Program-made: the position numbers and the translations under genes
Shown: in pieces, positions 35,240 to 48,100 of the stretch
Layout of the letters: each line of letters begins with the position of its first letter
Numbering within the stretch: the first letter of the stretch is position 1
NCBI GenBank assembly: GCA_011316305.1
Contig: SAUG01000103.1
Span: forward strand, 186,001-250,000
DNA from: Rusavskia elegans
Lineage: Eukaryota > Ascomycota > Lecanoromycetes > Teloschistales > Teloschistaceae
Length of the DNA stretch: 64,000 bases
Direction of reading: 5' to 3'
The notes under the pieces: generated by a model
Seen by the model: the letters and a program-made list of their open reading frames with translations, nothing else
Databases searched by the model: none
What the model was told of the DNA's origin: nothing

Positions 35240-36070
35240 TTCTTTTATACTACTTCGAAATATATACGATTATAAGCTACTAATATAATTTTCAAAACTA
35301 TATATCAGGCAGTAATACTATCTTTTACTCTTGTTACTTTATCTTCGTCTATAGTCGTATCCAAATCCAGACGGCCTATTAATTTATCTAGATATTCGAA
35401 GACTACTAGTTTAACTTAGACTGGCCGGTCCGGATCGGATTCCCGTCGAACCGTCGAGTATCCGACCTGTTTTTAGTAACCCGATTCGGATCCGACCCGA
35501 TTATATTATATATTTAATATATTACTATTTTAATATTTTAATAAAGGTAATATATCTAGATAATATATTTAGTTCTACTATAGACTTTCTAGCTAGCGTA
35601 GTTAATTAAATAGAATTTTTTTAGTAAAGTCGTATAAAAGTTATACTAGCTTTATACTTTTATACTAGTATTTAGCGTTTTTTCGGATTAGGTCGGATTA
35701 ATTAACTCGGGTTTAAAATCCGGCCGGATCGGATTAGTTAATCCGGGTTCGAAACCCGATCCGACGGCCAGTCTAGTTTAACTACTAGTTTAAATTTCTA
35801 TTCGGATTCTAGTAGGATAAAAGCTCCTATTAAAAATCTAATACGGTCGCTAAAACTATATAATTCTAACGGATTCGGAATATAAAATTTTAACGTCGTA
35901 TTTAAAACTATCGGATTCTAGGATTCGAAGTCTATTATAGTAGACAGACTAGCGAGAACTCGGTCGACGTTATCGAGTAGCTCGAATTCGGCGATTTTAA
36001 ATTCTATGTCTTTATATTAGAAAGATATAATTATAGTTATAGTATTAGTATAGATTCTATATATATCAAT
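35240..36070 (-). pseudogene. Decayed element C frame (subfamily 2), best copy
   Basis: The minus strand reads more than 110 codons with only three stops once the MITE at 35,417-35,775 is skipped. Order: an acidic Glu-Leu-Leu-Asp-Asn-Val-Asp-Arg-Val segment, Ile-Ile-Asp-Phe-Glu-Ser, Pro-Asn-Pro-Leu-Glu-Leu-Tyr, Tyr-Leu-Asp-Lys-Leu-Ile-Gly-Arg-Leu-Asp, then Glu-Asp-Lys-Val-Thr-Arg-Val. The C-terminal part looks distantly similar to subfamily 1 (Glu-Tyr-Phe-Asn-Ser ... Arg-Leu-Asp). No transposase, RT or known domain is visible. If real, it is an alpha-helical protein of perhaps 200-250 residues. Confidence 0.55.
35417..35775 (+). mobile_element. hAT MITE (R-P type), 359 bp
   Basis: TAGACTGGCCGGTCCGG to CGACGGCCAGTCTA, perfect TSD GTTTAACT. 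The empty site is seen in C copy 1 (ATTTAACTACTAATTTAG near 11,249). Relative of 7,693-8,088. Confidence 0.92.
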
Positions 36071-36395
36071 CTATATCTTGAATTATTACGGAAAATATTT
36101 ACGTTAGATACGATAGTAGATATTGGTAAAAAAAGACGAAGAAAAAACGACTGTAAGGTATATATATATACGAAAATTCTACTAATATTTTAAATAAACT
36201 TTAGAAATTTATACCACGAGCGTATTACGGAATAGATTCGAGTTAATTTTATATAATTCTTTAGTTTAAATTAATTAGACTGGAGTATTAGTTCTTATAC
36301 CGTATATCTAACGCTAGCGTACCAATATTGAATTATTCACGGAACCGACGGTTGATCGGGTATCAAAAAAATATACAAAATATTATAATATTAAA

Positions 36396-37641
36396 ATTTT
36401 AAATTTTAAATAATAGTTAAAAGTTTTAACTACGGTTATTTATTGGAGATATATTAATATTCTATAAACACTTTCCTACGCCTAATAATTTATTAATTTT
36501 ATAATAAAAAAAAAATAAAATAATGTATCTAAAGATAATAAAAATTCTAAAAAATTATAAATTATTAATAGTCGCGTTAAATAATTCTATAATATTTATA
36601 ATATAAAAGTTTTTTTGAAAAATGAATAATTATATCTAAATTTAGAAAAATACGATTTTATAATATAATTTTACTTAATCTATTTCGATATCCGTTAATA
36701 TAATACCTTATAGTCTATATTAATTATTACTAGAGACATTTGATTTTTTTTACCGAATTTAAAATAGTATAATACTAAATATTATAATATCGAAAATCAA
36801 AAATTTAATAATATTTATAATGAAAAATAAAGATTATATTTAAATAATTTTACTATAGAATTTATATTATACTAGAATTAAATCTAAGTTAGAAATCATT
36901 GATCGTTTATTTATAGAATAGAGATTATTTTTAATTTAAAATAAAATAAAATGATTTTTTAAAGTAAACAATTTTATATATATACAATTTAAATATTCGA
37001 ATTTCGATTTTAATCTTTTACGATTTAATACTAGAGGCGTTAAAACGATTAGATTACGTTATTATTTAATATTTAAATATTTTATCGAAGATTTAAACTA
37101 AACTTTATTTAGAGAAATCTTGATCTATTTAAATTTTTAAATTCAATTCTAGTTCGATCGATTTATACGAATACGAAACGATCTATTATATAATTCCTCT
37201 ATATAAACTTTATATAAAACTCGATTTAATCGATAGAAATATAAATATATTTTTTTTATAGAAAAAATTTAATATTTACGAATAAAACGAATATATAATC
37301 GATTTTTAATCGAAAATAATTTCTAAAACTAAATCTATATAGAATATATTATAAAATAAATCTATTTTTATTTAGAAAAGTTAATATAATACGTTTAAAA
37401 AAGAAATATATCCGTCTATTAAATAATTTCGTCGGATTTTCTATTTTATTAATAAAAAAGCAAATAGTAGTTTATAACTAAATATTAATTACTAAAGATA
37501 TAATATAATTATAATTAAAAATCCAAATTTTTGATTTCTTTTAATCGAATAATTAAATCGATTCGTATATATATAACGGTACACTAAAAATAATAATCGA
37601 AATATTTAATTTAATATTTATATTAAAAAAAAAAATTTTGT
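36396..37641 (+). pseudogene. G1 protease and N-terminal RT relic
   Basis: Collinear with 41,560-42,388 of G2. From about 37,270 the frame gives the start of Ty3/Gypsy RT, including the Ser-Thr/Phe ... Phe-x-Ile-Lys-Lys-x-x-x-Ser segment near 37,430-37,480. The order and spacing match the intact family. A reverse SINE (36,976-37,245) sits between protease and RT. Confidence 0.6.
36976..37245 (-). mobile_element. tRNA-derived SINE, 3' fragment, reverse
   Basis: The tail and body match other copies (CGATTTTAATCTTTTACGAT, then TTCGATCGATTTATACGAAT). The tRNA-like head is absent: a 5'-truncated copy, as retroposons often are. Confidence 0.75.
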
Positions 37642-37655
37642 ATTATATATTTAAT

Positions 37656-38603
37656 CTTTTCTAAAAAACTTTTTTTTAAAAATATATTAAATTTTTATAT
37701 ATATATATTTTTTTTGCTTATTAATATTATATACGGTAACGATTATTATATTTATATATAAAAAAATTTCTAAAACTAAAAATATATAGTTTATTAGATA
37801 AAATTTATAGCGTAGTAAATTATATTAACTATTTTCTTTTTTATTTAATTATAAATTTTCTACTATTCTTTCTTCGACGTTATAAATATTTATAAATATT
37901 TAATATTTCCGCTATATCTATCTACTATACTATAAAATTACTATCTATAATCGTCTTTTCGGCTATATTTATTATAAAACCTATATCTAATTATTCTATT
38001 AAACTATTAAAATACTTTTTAGCCTATATAGTTTTAAAAGGGTCGCTAGCTATAAAAATATCGCTAGCTTTGAAAAGGTCGCTAGCTAGTATACTAGTTA
38101 TTATAGCTAAAAGTTTTACTCGGTCGATTAAAATAAAAAGATATAGAAAAGTCGAATAGCGCGTTTTAAAAGCGGTAAAAAAAATTTTTATTAAAATTAA
38201 AATAGATTATTCTAGCTATAATAATATAGTCGACGTTTTTAAAAGTAGATATAGTTATTACGAATATACTACTGTCTAGTTTAGCTGCGGTATAGCTATT
38301 ATAAAAATATATACGTACGTAAAAGATACTAGATATTATAGAGTTTATATTACTAGTAAAAGAAAAAAAAGCGATAACTACGAAATATATTTATCTATAA
38401 AAATTTCTATATTAAATTATCGGTAAAATAATACGTTATATTACTAAATAAAATTAAAGTTAAAATATAAAAAACCGTTATTTATATTAATTAAACTAAG
38501 ATATAAATTCTACTACTATATATTCGATACTAGTATACTAACGTTTAATTTACTTACCGAACTATTTATTTATCGGGTATTAAAATTAAAATAATTTAAC
38601 TAA
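37656..38603 (+). mobile_element. Element C copy 6 (subfamily 1), 948 bp
   Basis: A perfect 14-bp TSD, ATTATATATTTAAT (37,642-37,655 and 38,604-38,617), splits the RT frame of G1. Without it, RT would be continuous. Confidence 0.92.
37880..38285 (-). pseudogene. Decayed element C frame (copy 6)
   Basis: Minus-strand frame parallel to 58,185-58,585, with about three copies of the repeat unit near 38,030-38,095. Heavily RIP-mutated; function unknown. Confidence 0.45.
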
Positions 38604-38617
38604 ATTATATATTTAAT

Positions 38618-39966
38618 AAAACTAGTACGACTATCGATTATTAATTAATATCTTTTAACTTTATTAATACGTCTACGAATAAGATAAAATATTATTATAA
38701 TAATTTTTATATAATTTATTTTAACGATATCTAAAAATATTTATAGACGAGAAAAGCCTATTATATATATAAATATAAAGTATTAAAAACGTAATTTATC
38801 TATCGATTATATAAAAACTTTTAAAAAATATATTTAATCGAATAGAGATTTTATTTCTAGAATTAAATATCGAAAAAAAAGATATTTAAATAAAATAATC
38901 GAAATTTAAAATATTAGTAGATTAATTTACGTTTTTTAATACGAATAATATTTTAGAATTTTTAGATTTTATAGGATTTTACCGAAAATTTATTTAAGGA
39001 TTTTTTTATATTATAGCTTCTTTAATCGATTTTTTTAAAAAAGAAAAGAAAAATAGTTATAAGATTCTATTAGAATAATATATAAATATATAGAAATCTT
39101 TTAATCAATTTAAATATTTTTATAATAAAATATTTCGATTATAGAATTAAAATTTATATAAAAACTAATATATCTAATCGAAACGTTAATAGAATCTTTA
39201 ACTAGTTATATAAAAGTAAATAGTAGAATTTTACGATATTTACTAACTATAAATTTAAAGATATAATGATTTATTAGATATAATTAATAAAAATTAATAT
39301 ATAATTTTTAGTAGCTTTAATAAATTTGAAATACTATTTATAAAATAGAAAGAAATCTATTTAAATATTTTTAGATTAGAAAAATGTTTATTATTTTATA
39401 TCGATTAAAGATTTTAATTCGAAATAAATTTAATAGATTTAAAAATTTCGTATTCGATTTCTATATTTAAAAACGAAAAAATAAATAGTTTTCTACTAAT
39501 AGTTTTTTTTAGACGGCTAAATATTATAAACTCGAGCGAAAGCGAAAATAATAATAATTTTATTTATCTATTTTTTAGAATAAACTTCGTATACGTGAAT
39601 TTTAATTAAAAATATAAAAAACTATTTATATTTTAGTATATATTTCATTAGCTACTATGGTTAATAGTATAAAATAAAAAAAAAATTCAGATAGTAATAT
39701 TAAACCTTATAATCTTTAATATAAAAGATTTTTAAAAACGAAAAATTATTTTAAAATAAAATTAAATCTATTATAGATTAATTTTTAAAATTATAAACTA
39801 ATAGCAACTTTATAATTAATAAAAGTTAGAAAATGAAATTTTTAAACTATAAAAATAAACTCGCGAGAATATATTAGATAACTACTTTTTTTACGAAAAA
39901 ATTATAGTTTAAATTTAAAAAATCTATTTATTTAAGAGAAATTTTTATAAATGAATTATAACGATC
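38618..39966 (+). pseudogene. G1 RT C-terminal and RNase H relic
   Basis: The RT catalytic Tyr-Leu-Asp-Asp appears as Tyr-Phe-Asn-Asp at 38,717-38,728; Asp to Asn is the expected RIP result of G-to-A. Downstream at about 38,958 is Ile-Gly-Phe-Tyr-Arg-Lys-Phe-Ile, the Gypsy Phe-Leu-Gly-Phe-x-x-Phe-Tyr-Arg-Arg-Phe-Ile block. The RNase H/linker region follows to about 39,520. The frame stops where G2 was inserted and resumes at 54,599. Confidence 0.75.
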
Positions 39967-40170
39967 TATAAAGCTAAAAGGATTTACTATACTATAAGGC
40001 GGCTACTAAACCTTTCGGGTACTAAACGTACTAGTAGCTAGGAGCTCTAATAAAATAAAAACTCTCTATAAAGAAGGTTTTCCTCGCTATTAATTAGTTC
40101 TACTATCTAATCGATTTAATCCTTATATCTATCTATTATATAGTCTCTTAAATATAGTCTAGGCTTTATA
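39967..40170 (+). repeat. 5' LTR of G2 (204 bp)
   Basis: TATAAAG at the start and CTTTATA at the end are inverted partners (TGTAAAG...CTTTACA before RIP). It contains ATAAAACTCTCTATAAAG near 40,048, which may hold the promoter TATA region. Confidence 0.75.
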
Positions 40171-40199
40171 GTTCTAATTAATCCGAAATATCGATATTA

Positions 40200-41480
40200 T
40201 CTAATAGTAAAAATACCTCTAAAAGAAATAATAACGCGTAGTAATATTCGTAAATCTAGAAAATAATAATTAAATTCCTCTAGTACTATTATCGGTTATA
40301 CGAACTAAATTAATACTATTAATAATATCGAATAAATCGATAAACTATCGAGTACTATCTAATAATAGTAATAAATTCTATAAAATAATCCGGGGATTAA
40401 TAATATACTAGAAAATTATATCGAACTTCTAAATTTATTAAACTAAATCTAATTTCCTTATAATAACTAGAAGAATCGTTAAAGATATAACTTTTAAAAG
40501 CGAAAATTCGCGAAATAAAGCTCGAACGAGATTTTAAATATATAAAATATAAAAAGTTTATAGGATACTATCGCCTTTATAATAACGACGGATTTTAAAA
40601 AGAATTTAGAAAAAGAAAAATAAAGATTCTAATACCCGAAAAATAAGATTTTAATAATTATAATTCGCTTTTTACTTAAATCGATAATTATAAATATTTC
40701 TTCTATTAATAGAAATCCGAATATAATAGTAATAATATAAAGATTATATTAGCTAATCGGCTAATAGTTATAAATAAAAAGCTATTATAGAAGACCTATT
40801 AAAAGGATATTATATAATTAAATATAACGATAATTTAGAAAATATTCTATAAATATCTAAAGAATCTTATTAATAATTCTATAATTCGAAAAATCGATTT
40901 CGAAGGTATATTTAAAGATACGAAATAAAAAGATTAGTAAATCGTCTCGAAGTTTAAAAAAATATCTTATTTGCCTATAGAAAAAGCTCGATATTCTACT
41001 AAATAAAAAGAAATAAATATATAATCCATAAACTAAAGTTCGGAAATATATTCGGGATAAAGTTTTTAGTTAAAGCGATAAAAATTATATTATAAATTAT
41101 TAAAGTTTTCTAAAATAGTATATCGGAATCGAATATTTTCTATATACTATTAGTTAACTTAAAATTAACTTAAAAGATAAACCGAAAAATAATAAATTAA
41201 GAGATAATAGCTAATTTTATAGCGAAAGCGATAGTAATAATAATTAGAGCCGAAAAAACTAAAGCCGAAACGAATAAAAAAGTAGAAATAAAAGAAATTA
41301 TAATATAAAAGGCGGTAGAAATCCGAATAGAATTTAGATCGATATTTTAATTTTATTTAAAATAATAGAAAAAGACGCTATCTATTATATCTATAACTAA
41401 AAGAAATATAAATTAAATAATTCTATTTATTCTAAATACGCCGAAAATTAAAAAAAGCGAAATAAAAGTTTATAATTAGA
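40200..41480 (+). pseudogene. gag relic of G2
   Basis: Forward frames collinear with the G1 gag. A CCHC zinc knuckle relic at about 41,378-41,430 reads Tyr-x2-Tyr-x4-Tyr-x4-Ser in place of Cys-x2-Cys-x4-His-x4-Cys. Cys and His to Tyr fit RIP of TGT and CAT. The gene is non-functional. Confidence 0.6.
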
Positions 41481-42388
41481 AAAAGTAAAAATCTAATATA
41501 TACTACTAGCGTATTAGATTATAAATAATAGCGAAAGTATTCTACTATAATTACTTTCTAGATATATATCGATACCTTAAAAGAATACTTCTATATCTAA
41601 TATTTTATCGATTTTAAAATTAAAAGGAATTTTATTTTATAGTAATAGATTAAATAAAATAATATATCTAAAGGCGATAATATTTCTAATAATATCTAAA
41701 TTGTCGATAGTCGCGTTATATATTTTTCTAGAATTTATAAAATAAAAGTTAGTTTAGAAAACCGAAAAAAAGTCTATAAAAATTAGTAAATTAAATTCTA
41801 TAGTATCGATATACGAGGTTATAATATAATTTTTAGTTACTTTTAATTCTACGAAGCCGATCCCGATATCTAATAATATAATAATATTTAAATATATTAT
41901 TATTAGAAGAAATAGAGTCTTTTTATAAATTTATAGTAGTATAATATTAAAATTTATAATACTAAAGAGTTTATAAATTTAGTAACCTTTATAATCGAAA
42001 ATAAAAGATATATCTATATTACTTTATTCTATAAATTATATTCCATTAGATTAAAATCTATTTTTTAGTATATAGACGGTTTAGCTACGAGGTATAGTTC
42101 TATAATATTCTAGAATAAAACGGAATTGTTTTTTAAAATTATAGATTTTATAGACGTATTTTATAAAGTTTTATCGAATAGATTAAATATCTATAAATAA
42201 ACTAAATACGTAATCGATTTTAAATCTAAAAATATTTCTAAAACGGATTCTATATATAATATATTATTAAATAAATTTATAGCTATTCGGGAATATCTTT
42301 CTAGTATATTAGAAAAGAGATGGATCTATCTATTAAATAGTTCTACCGGATTTTTTATCTTATTTATAAAGAAACCGGACGGTAGCTT

Positions 42389-43197
42389 TAGACTAGCTAT
42401 CGAATCGGGTTTCGAATCTAGATTAGCTAATCTGATCCGATTTGAATCAGATTACGATTAAATTTAACCTAATTTAAATTAGATCGAATTTTTCTATAGT
42501 TCGATTCGATTCGAATCTAGGTTAGAATCGGGTATTCGGATTCGATTTACTAAAACGCTAAAATTATATATAAAAATATAATTTTAATATTAAAATATAA
42601 TTCTATTTATATATTATACTATCTATAAATCCTAATTATATTCTAATAATAAAATAAAGATTTCAGATATTCCTAATATTAATATATTCTAATATTAATA
42701 TATTCTAATATTAATATATTCTAATATTAATATATACTATTTATTGTTATCTATTAAATAGTTAATACTATTTATATTATTATTCAGTATCTATATATCT
42801 ATATTATCTTTCTATATTACTATTAATTAAAAGTTTTAGAAAAGAGATATAAATCTATAGAATTATTTAGAAAAATATAATACTATTTATATAGTACCGG
42901 TATATAAGTTAATATTTAACGATAACCGTTATATAAACTAGTATTAAATAGAATATATTACTATTTTATATAATCTATAATTACTTTCGTATTTAACTAT
43001 TAAATATAATTATAAATATAAATAGATCGGGGTTTTAGATCGGGTTTTTAAATTAAAGTCTATAACCCGATCTAAAAATCGGGTTAGAATCTTTAATCCG
43101 ACCTAATTGTTTAGTAGGTCGAACCCGGATCGGATTATTAAAATCGAGTCGAATATCCGATAGTTCGACGGAAATTCGATTCGAACCGACTAGTTTA
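42389..43197 (+). mobile_element. hAT MITE (P-R type), 809 bp, in RT
   Basis: TAGACTAGCTATCGAATC to CGACTAGTTTA, flanks GGTAGCTT/GATAGCCT (6/8, transitions only). A 17-bp unit is tandemly repeated at 42,660-42,735. Removing it restores the RT alignment. Confidence 0.85.
42660..42735. repeat. 17-bp tandem repeat, four units
   Basis: The unit CTAATATTAATATATT is repeated about four times; the relatives at 10,640-10,680 and 20,800-20,850 have a single degenerate unit. Confidence 0.85.
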
Positions 43198-44110
43198 GAT
43201 AGCCTACAACTTTATATCGACTACTAGAAACTTAATATAATTATAATTAAAAATCAATATCTATTATTTTTTTTATTCGAAATACTAGATCGATTTATAT
43301 ATACGCGATAATATATTAAAACTAATATTTAAAAGATTAATTATCGTATTTATATTAAAAAAGATAATAAATAGACTATAGCTTTTTATATTCGATATAG
43401 CTAATAGAAATATTAGATAATACCTTTTAGTTTTATTAACGCGTCTATAACATTCTAGTTTTATATTAATAATATTTTAAAACTTTATTTTAACGATTTT
43501 TATATAGTTTATTTTAATAATATTCTAATTTATTTATAGATAAAAGAAAAATATTAGATATATATTTATAAAATATTAAAAGTTCTATTCGCCTATTAAC
43601 TATATATAAAACTTTCGAAATATATATTTAATCGAATAGAAATTATATTTCTAGAATTTATTATCGGAAAAAAAGGTATATAAATAAAATAGGTAAAAAT
43701 TAAAATAATAGTAAATTAATTTACGTTTTAAAATATAAAAAATATTTTAATATTTCTAGACTTTATAGAGTTTTATAGATATTTTATTAAAAAGTTTTTT
43801 TAGTTTATAGTTTTTCTAATAGATTAATAAAAGAAACAAAAAAAAGTATTCTAAAAAGTTTTTTTAAATAGTCTATAAACGCGTAGAAAGCTTTTAATAA
43901 TTTTAAACGTATTTTTATAAAACTTTCTATTTTAAAATATTTCGATTAGAAAGTTAAAATTTATATAGAAACCGATATATTAAATCGAGATATTAGGAGA
44001 ATATTAAACTAGCTATATAAAAATAAATAATGGTATTCTATTATTTTTATAAACTATAATTTTGAAATTATAGAAATCCGTTAGAATATATATAATAAGA
44101 TATTATATTT

Positions 44111-45146
44111 TTTTATAAAGTTTCTATCCGGAGTTATAATTGAATTATGATATATATACGTTTTATTACCGTAGTTTTCGTATAGTAATAATAGTTATTA
44201 TTTATATAGTAAAGATTTTTCGCAGTTAAAAGCAGTTAACTAAAGTTTATAGTATTAATTATTTTTATTCTATTATATCCTCTATTTAATTACTATTCCT
44301 CCTTTATATAAATATATCTCTTATTATTTATAGTCTTTTACGCAGTTTCCCTTATACTATTTCGAAATACGTACGATTATAAGCTACTAATATAGCTTCT
44401 AGAACTATCTACTAGACGATAATACTATCTTTTATTTTTATTACTTTATCCTCGTCTATAGTTATACCCGAATCTAGACGGCCTACTAATCTATCTAGAT
44501 ATTCGACGACTACTAGTTTAATTATTAGTTTAACTACTAGTTTAGTTTTCTACTCGAATTCTAATAGAATAAAGGCTTCTACTAGAAATCTAATATAGTC
44601 GCTAAAACTATATAACTCCGACGAATTCGGAATATAAAGCTTTAATATTATATTTAAAACTACCGGATTCTAGAATTCGAAGTCTATTATAGTAGATAGA
44701 CTAGCGAGAACTCGGTCGATATAATTAAATAGCTCGAATTCGGCAGTTTTAAACTCTATTTTTTTTAAATTAGAAAGATATAATTATAGTTATAGTATTA
44801 GTAGAAACTCTATATATATTAGCTTATAGTTTAGACTATAACGGAAAATATATATATTAGAAATAATAGTAGATACTAGTAAAAGAAAATAAAAAAGAAG
44901 CGACTATAAAATATATATATATACGAAAATTCTGCTATATTATATTTTAAATAAACTATAGAAAAATATACTATAAACGTATTATAGAATAAATTAGAAT
45001 TTATTTTATATAGTTTTTTAATTTAAGTTAATTAAACTAGAATACTAGTTTTTATATCGGATATCTAACGCTAGCGTACTAATATTAAAGTAAATTATTT
45101 ACAGAACCGATAGTTAACCGGATATTAAATAAATAAATAAAATAAT
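44111..45146 (+). mobile_element. Element C copy 3 (subfamily 2)
   Basis: Collinear with 34,872-36,384 minus its insertions. It splits the RNase H region of G2, which continues at about 45,150. Flanks are AT-rich; ATATAATAA is shared. No nested insertion. Confidence 0.75.
44310..44830 (-). pseudogene. Decayed element C frame (copy 3)
   Basis: Minus-strand frame parallel to 35,240-36,070, with the same acidic and Lys-Phe segments and additional RIP stops. It has the empty sites of three hAT insertions found in copies 1 and 2. Confidence 0.45.
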
Positions 45147-45149
45147 ATA

Positions 45150-48100
45150 ATAAAAAATTATATATAATCGTTTATTATTTTAAAATTTAGAAATATTATT
45201 TATAAAATAGTAAAAAACTTTATTATATATTTTTAGATTATAAAAATCTTCGTTATTTTATATTAATTAAAATTTTTAGTCCGAAATTAATTTAATAGAC
45301 TAAAAGATTTATAGTATTTAATTTCTATATTAAATATCGAAAAGATAAATTTAATTCTACTGATAATTTTTCTAAACGGCTAGATATTATAAAATCGAAT
45401 AGAAGCGAAAATAATAATAATTTCTTTCTATTTATTTTTTAGAATAAACTTCGTATACGCGATTTATAACTAGAAATCTAAGAAAATACTAGTATTCCGG
45501 TAATCGTTAATTTAACTACTTTATTTAAAAATATAAAATTAGATATATTTTTAAATATTTATACTAGAATTTTATATTTTCTAATATAAAAGATTTTTAA
45601 AAATAAATAATTATATTTAGATAAATCCGAGCCTATAGTAATCTAGCTTGCGAAACAATAATCTAACAGTAACTTTATAATTAATAAAAATGAAAAAAAA
45701 ATTCTAAACTATTTAAATAAACTCGCTAGAATAAATTAAAAGACGGTCTTTTTTATAAAAGGCCTATAGTTTATATTTCTAAAGATTTATTTACTAGAAA
45801 AGGATTATTATATATAAATTATAATAATTTATCCGTAGATTATTTTACTACTAAATAGATTTTAAATTTAATTAATTATAAATATTATTAGCCGGAAATA
45901 GATAAAAAAAAATTAAAAATTATATTTATATATATTCTATTTACTAAAAGATATATATCTATTATTATAAACTTTATAGAAAGTTTAATCTACTTCTATC
46001 TAGAAACGAAAATCTATTTTTTTCTATAATAATAGATTTTATTACCGATTATCTATCTACGAAGAATCTATATATAGAAAGAATAAATAATACTATCTAT
46101 ATATTTATCGATAAATTAATAAGATATAGAATATATATTATAATTAAACTAGCTATTTCGGATCGAATTTCTATCGGTTTTTTAAAAATCCGACCCGACT
46201 TTTAGTAAATCGGTTTAATCCGACCCGCTAAACGGTTCGGGTTAGTTTCTAAAATTAAAACCGAAAATTAGATTAAATAATAAAATAGAAACTAATAGAA
46301 ATTTTATCCGACCTAATTTATAATTATATTAAATAGTCGAATACTATAGCTTTTATAAACGATTACTATTTTAAATATATTACTTTTTTTTTAAATTATT
46401 ATAATAAATAATTTAAATACTATAAAACAATAATATATTTTATTTAATACTAGCTAGTATAATAGCTATAGTCTATATTATCTTTTTCTAGAAAAATTCT
46501 AGATTATATATATTTTTTCTAAATCTTTTAATTATATAAAATTCGGTTATTAACTAGTTTATTATTTTCTAACTATATTCTTTATTTTTTTATTAGATTT
46601 TAAATAAACTGAAAGTTTTTAATTTAGATAGTAATTCGTTTAGTATAATTTACTACTAGATTAATATTTAAGTAATATAAATATTATTATATATAAATAG
46701 TAATATAATAAAATAATTTATTTATTTATTAAATAAATTATAATATATATTATTAAATCGCTAATATTATATTCTATATTCTAATAATTTCGACCGAATT
46801 AACTATTTCTATAGTAATATTTTTAAAGATTTAGTAGTATAATCTAGTAAATAGTATTTTTAAAATTAGATTATAGAAATCTTTCTAATAGCGATAGATA
46901 TTTTGAAAAGTTATAGTACCAGTTTTCTATTTATATTTCTACTAATATATTATTAACAAGATTATTTAAAATATATTATTTTAGAATATTATTTTTACTA
47001 TTATATTAGCGGATCTTTTTTTATCCGATTCTATTATTTCTAGTCTTTTTCAGATTTCTATAAATCGGTTTTATAATATTTTTATATACTAGAATATCTT
47101 TTAGCGCTATTATATAGTTTATTATATTATTTTAATATATTACTAGTTCGATTAATATATACTATAATTATATTTATATAATATAATAAATAAAACGCCG
47201 AGTAATATAATATAGTAGATACTATATTAGAAATTTATAGTAATAGTTAATTAATAAAAAAAAATTCGAAAGTAAAATTTAATTAATTAATATAATTATT
47301 AGCTAGACTTCGGCTAAAGTAAATAAATCTATATATTTCTATAGACTTTTAATATATTTTACTATATAGTTCTATATACTTTTAGCTATTATTTTATATA
47401 AATTCTTTCTAGTATTAATTATACTACTCTACTATATTATTTATACTATTATCTAGTATCCCGTTATATCTAAATTAAAATTACTATCTATAAAGTTCAA
47501 ATTAGTTATAAACTATAAATATAATAGAAAGTGGTCGGAATCTAAATATATATTCTATAAAAAATAAAATATAGATTATATTACTATATAAAAATATATT
47601 TAGAAATTAAAAAAACTAATAGATAGAAAACTATAGATTTAGATATAAAAGTCCTTTTAAAATAAAATATTAGAAATAAAGAAACGGACTATAGAATTAG
47701 TAAATGGCTTTATAATAATATAATAGAATAATATACATTATACTAGATATTAATTTATAAATAGTATTATATTATAAAACTAAATTCTGTAATAATGTTC
47801 GCTAAAAAGAAATAGAGAAAAATATATTTATAAACTAAATTAAATAAAAATAGAATAAAATAATATATTAAAATAATATATTAAATATAAATAGAATTAT
47901 CTAATTTATAATTATTTATTTCTAATATCTTTTTAAATCTACTATAGCTACTAAAAATATAGATATAATAATTTTAACTAAATATATTATTATAATTATT
48001 AATTTAATTTAATAATAAATAATCTATTATAATAGTTTTAAAGAATTTAAAACCGCTAGAATATTAGAATCTCTATAAAAATAGTCGAAGTTTACTAAAG

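Larger units (their letters stand above)
34872..36384 (+). mobile_element. Element C copy 2 (subfamily 2) with two hAT insertions
   Basis: A perfect 11-bp TSD, ATAATATTAAA (34,861-34,871 and 36,385-36,395), flanks it. It holds a 159-bp mini-hAT and a 359-bp MITE; net length is about 0.98 kb. It interrupts G1 between gag and protease. Confidence 0.88.
41550..44110 (+). pseudogene. G2 protease-RT relic, split by a hAT
   Basis: From about 42,185 the frame reads Ile-Asp-(Leu/Phe)-Lys, then Ile-Tyr-Asn, Leu-Leu-Asn-Lys and Lys-Lys-Pro-Asp-Gly-Ser (42,370-42,388), the start of Ty3/Gypsy RT. The hAT at 42,389-43,197 cuts it there; RT resumes with Tyr-Arg-x-Leu-Asn-x-Ile-Thr-Ile-Lys-Asn-x-Tyr. The catalytic Tyr-x-Asp-Asp is Tyr-Phe-Asn-Asn at 43,510-43,521. 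The Gly-Phe-x-x-Phe-Tyr-Arg region is at about 43,760-43,790. Confidence 0.8.

Noticed and set aside
40048..40070. Active LTR promoter
   Set aside because: A TATAAA-like word exists, but the element is RIP-mutated throughout and AT words of this kind are everywhere in the window.
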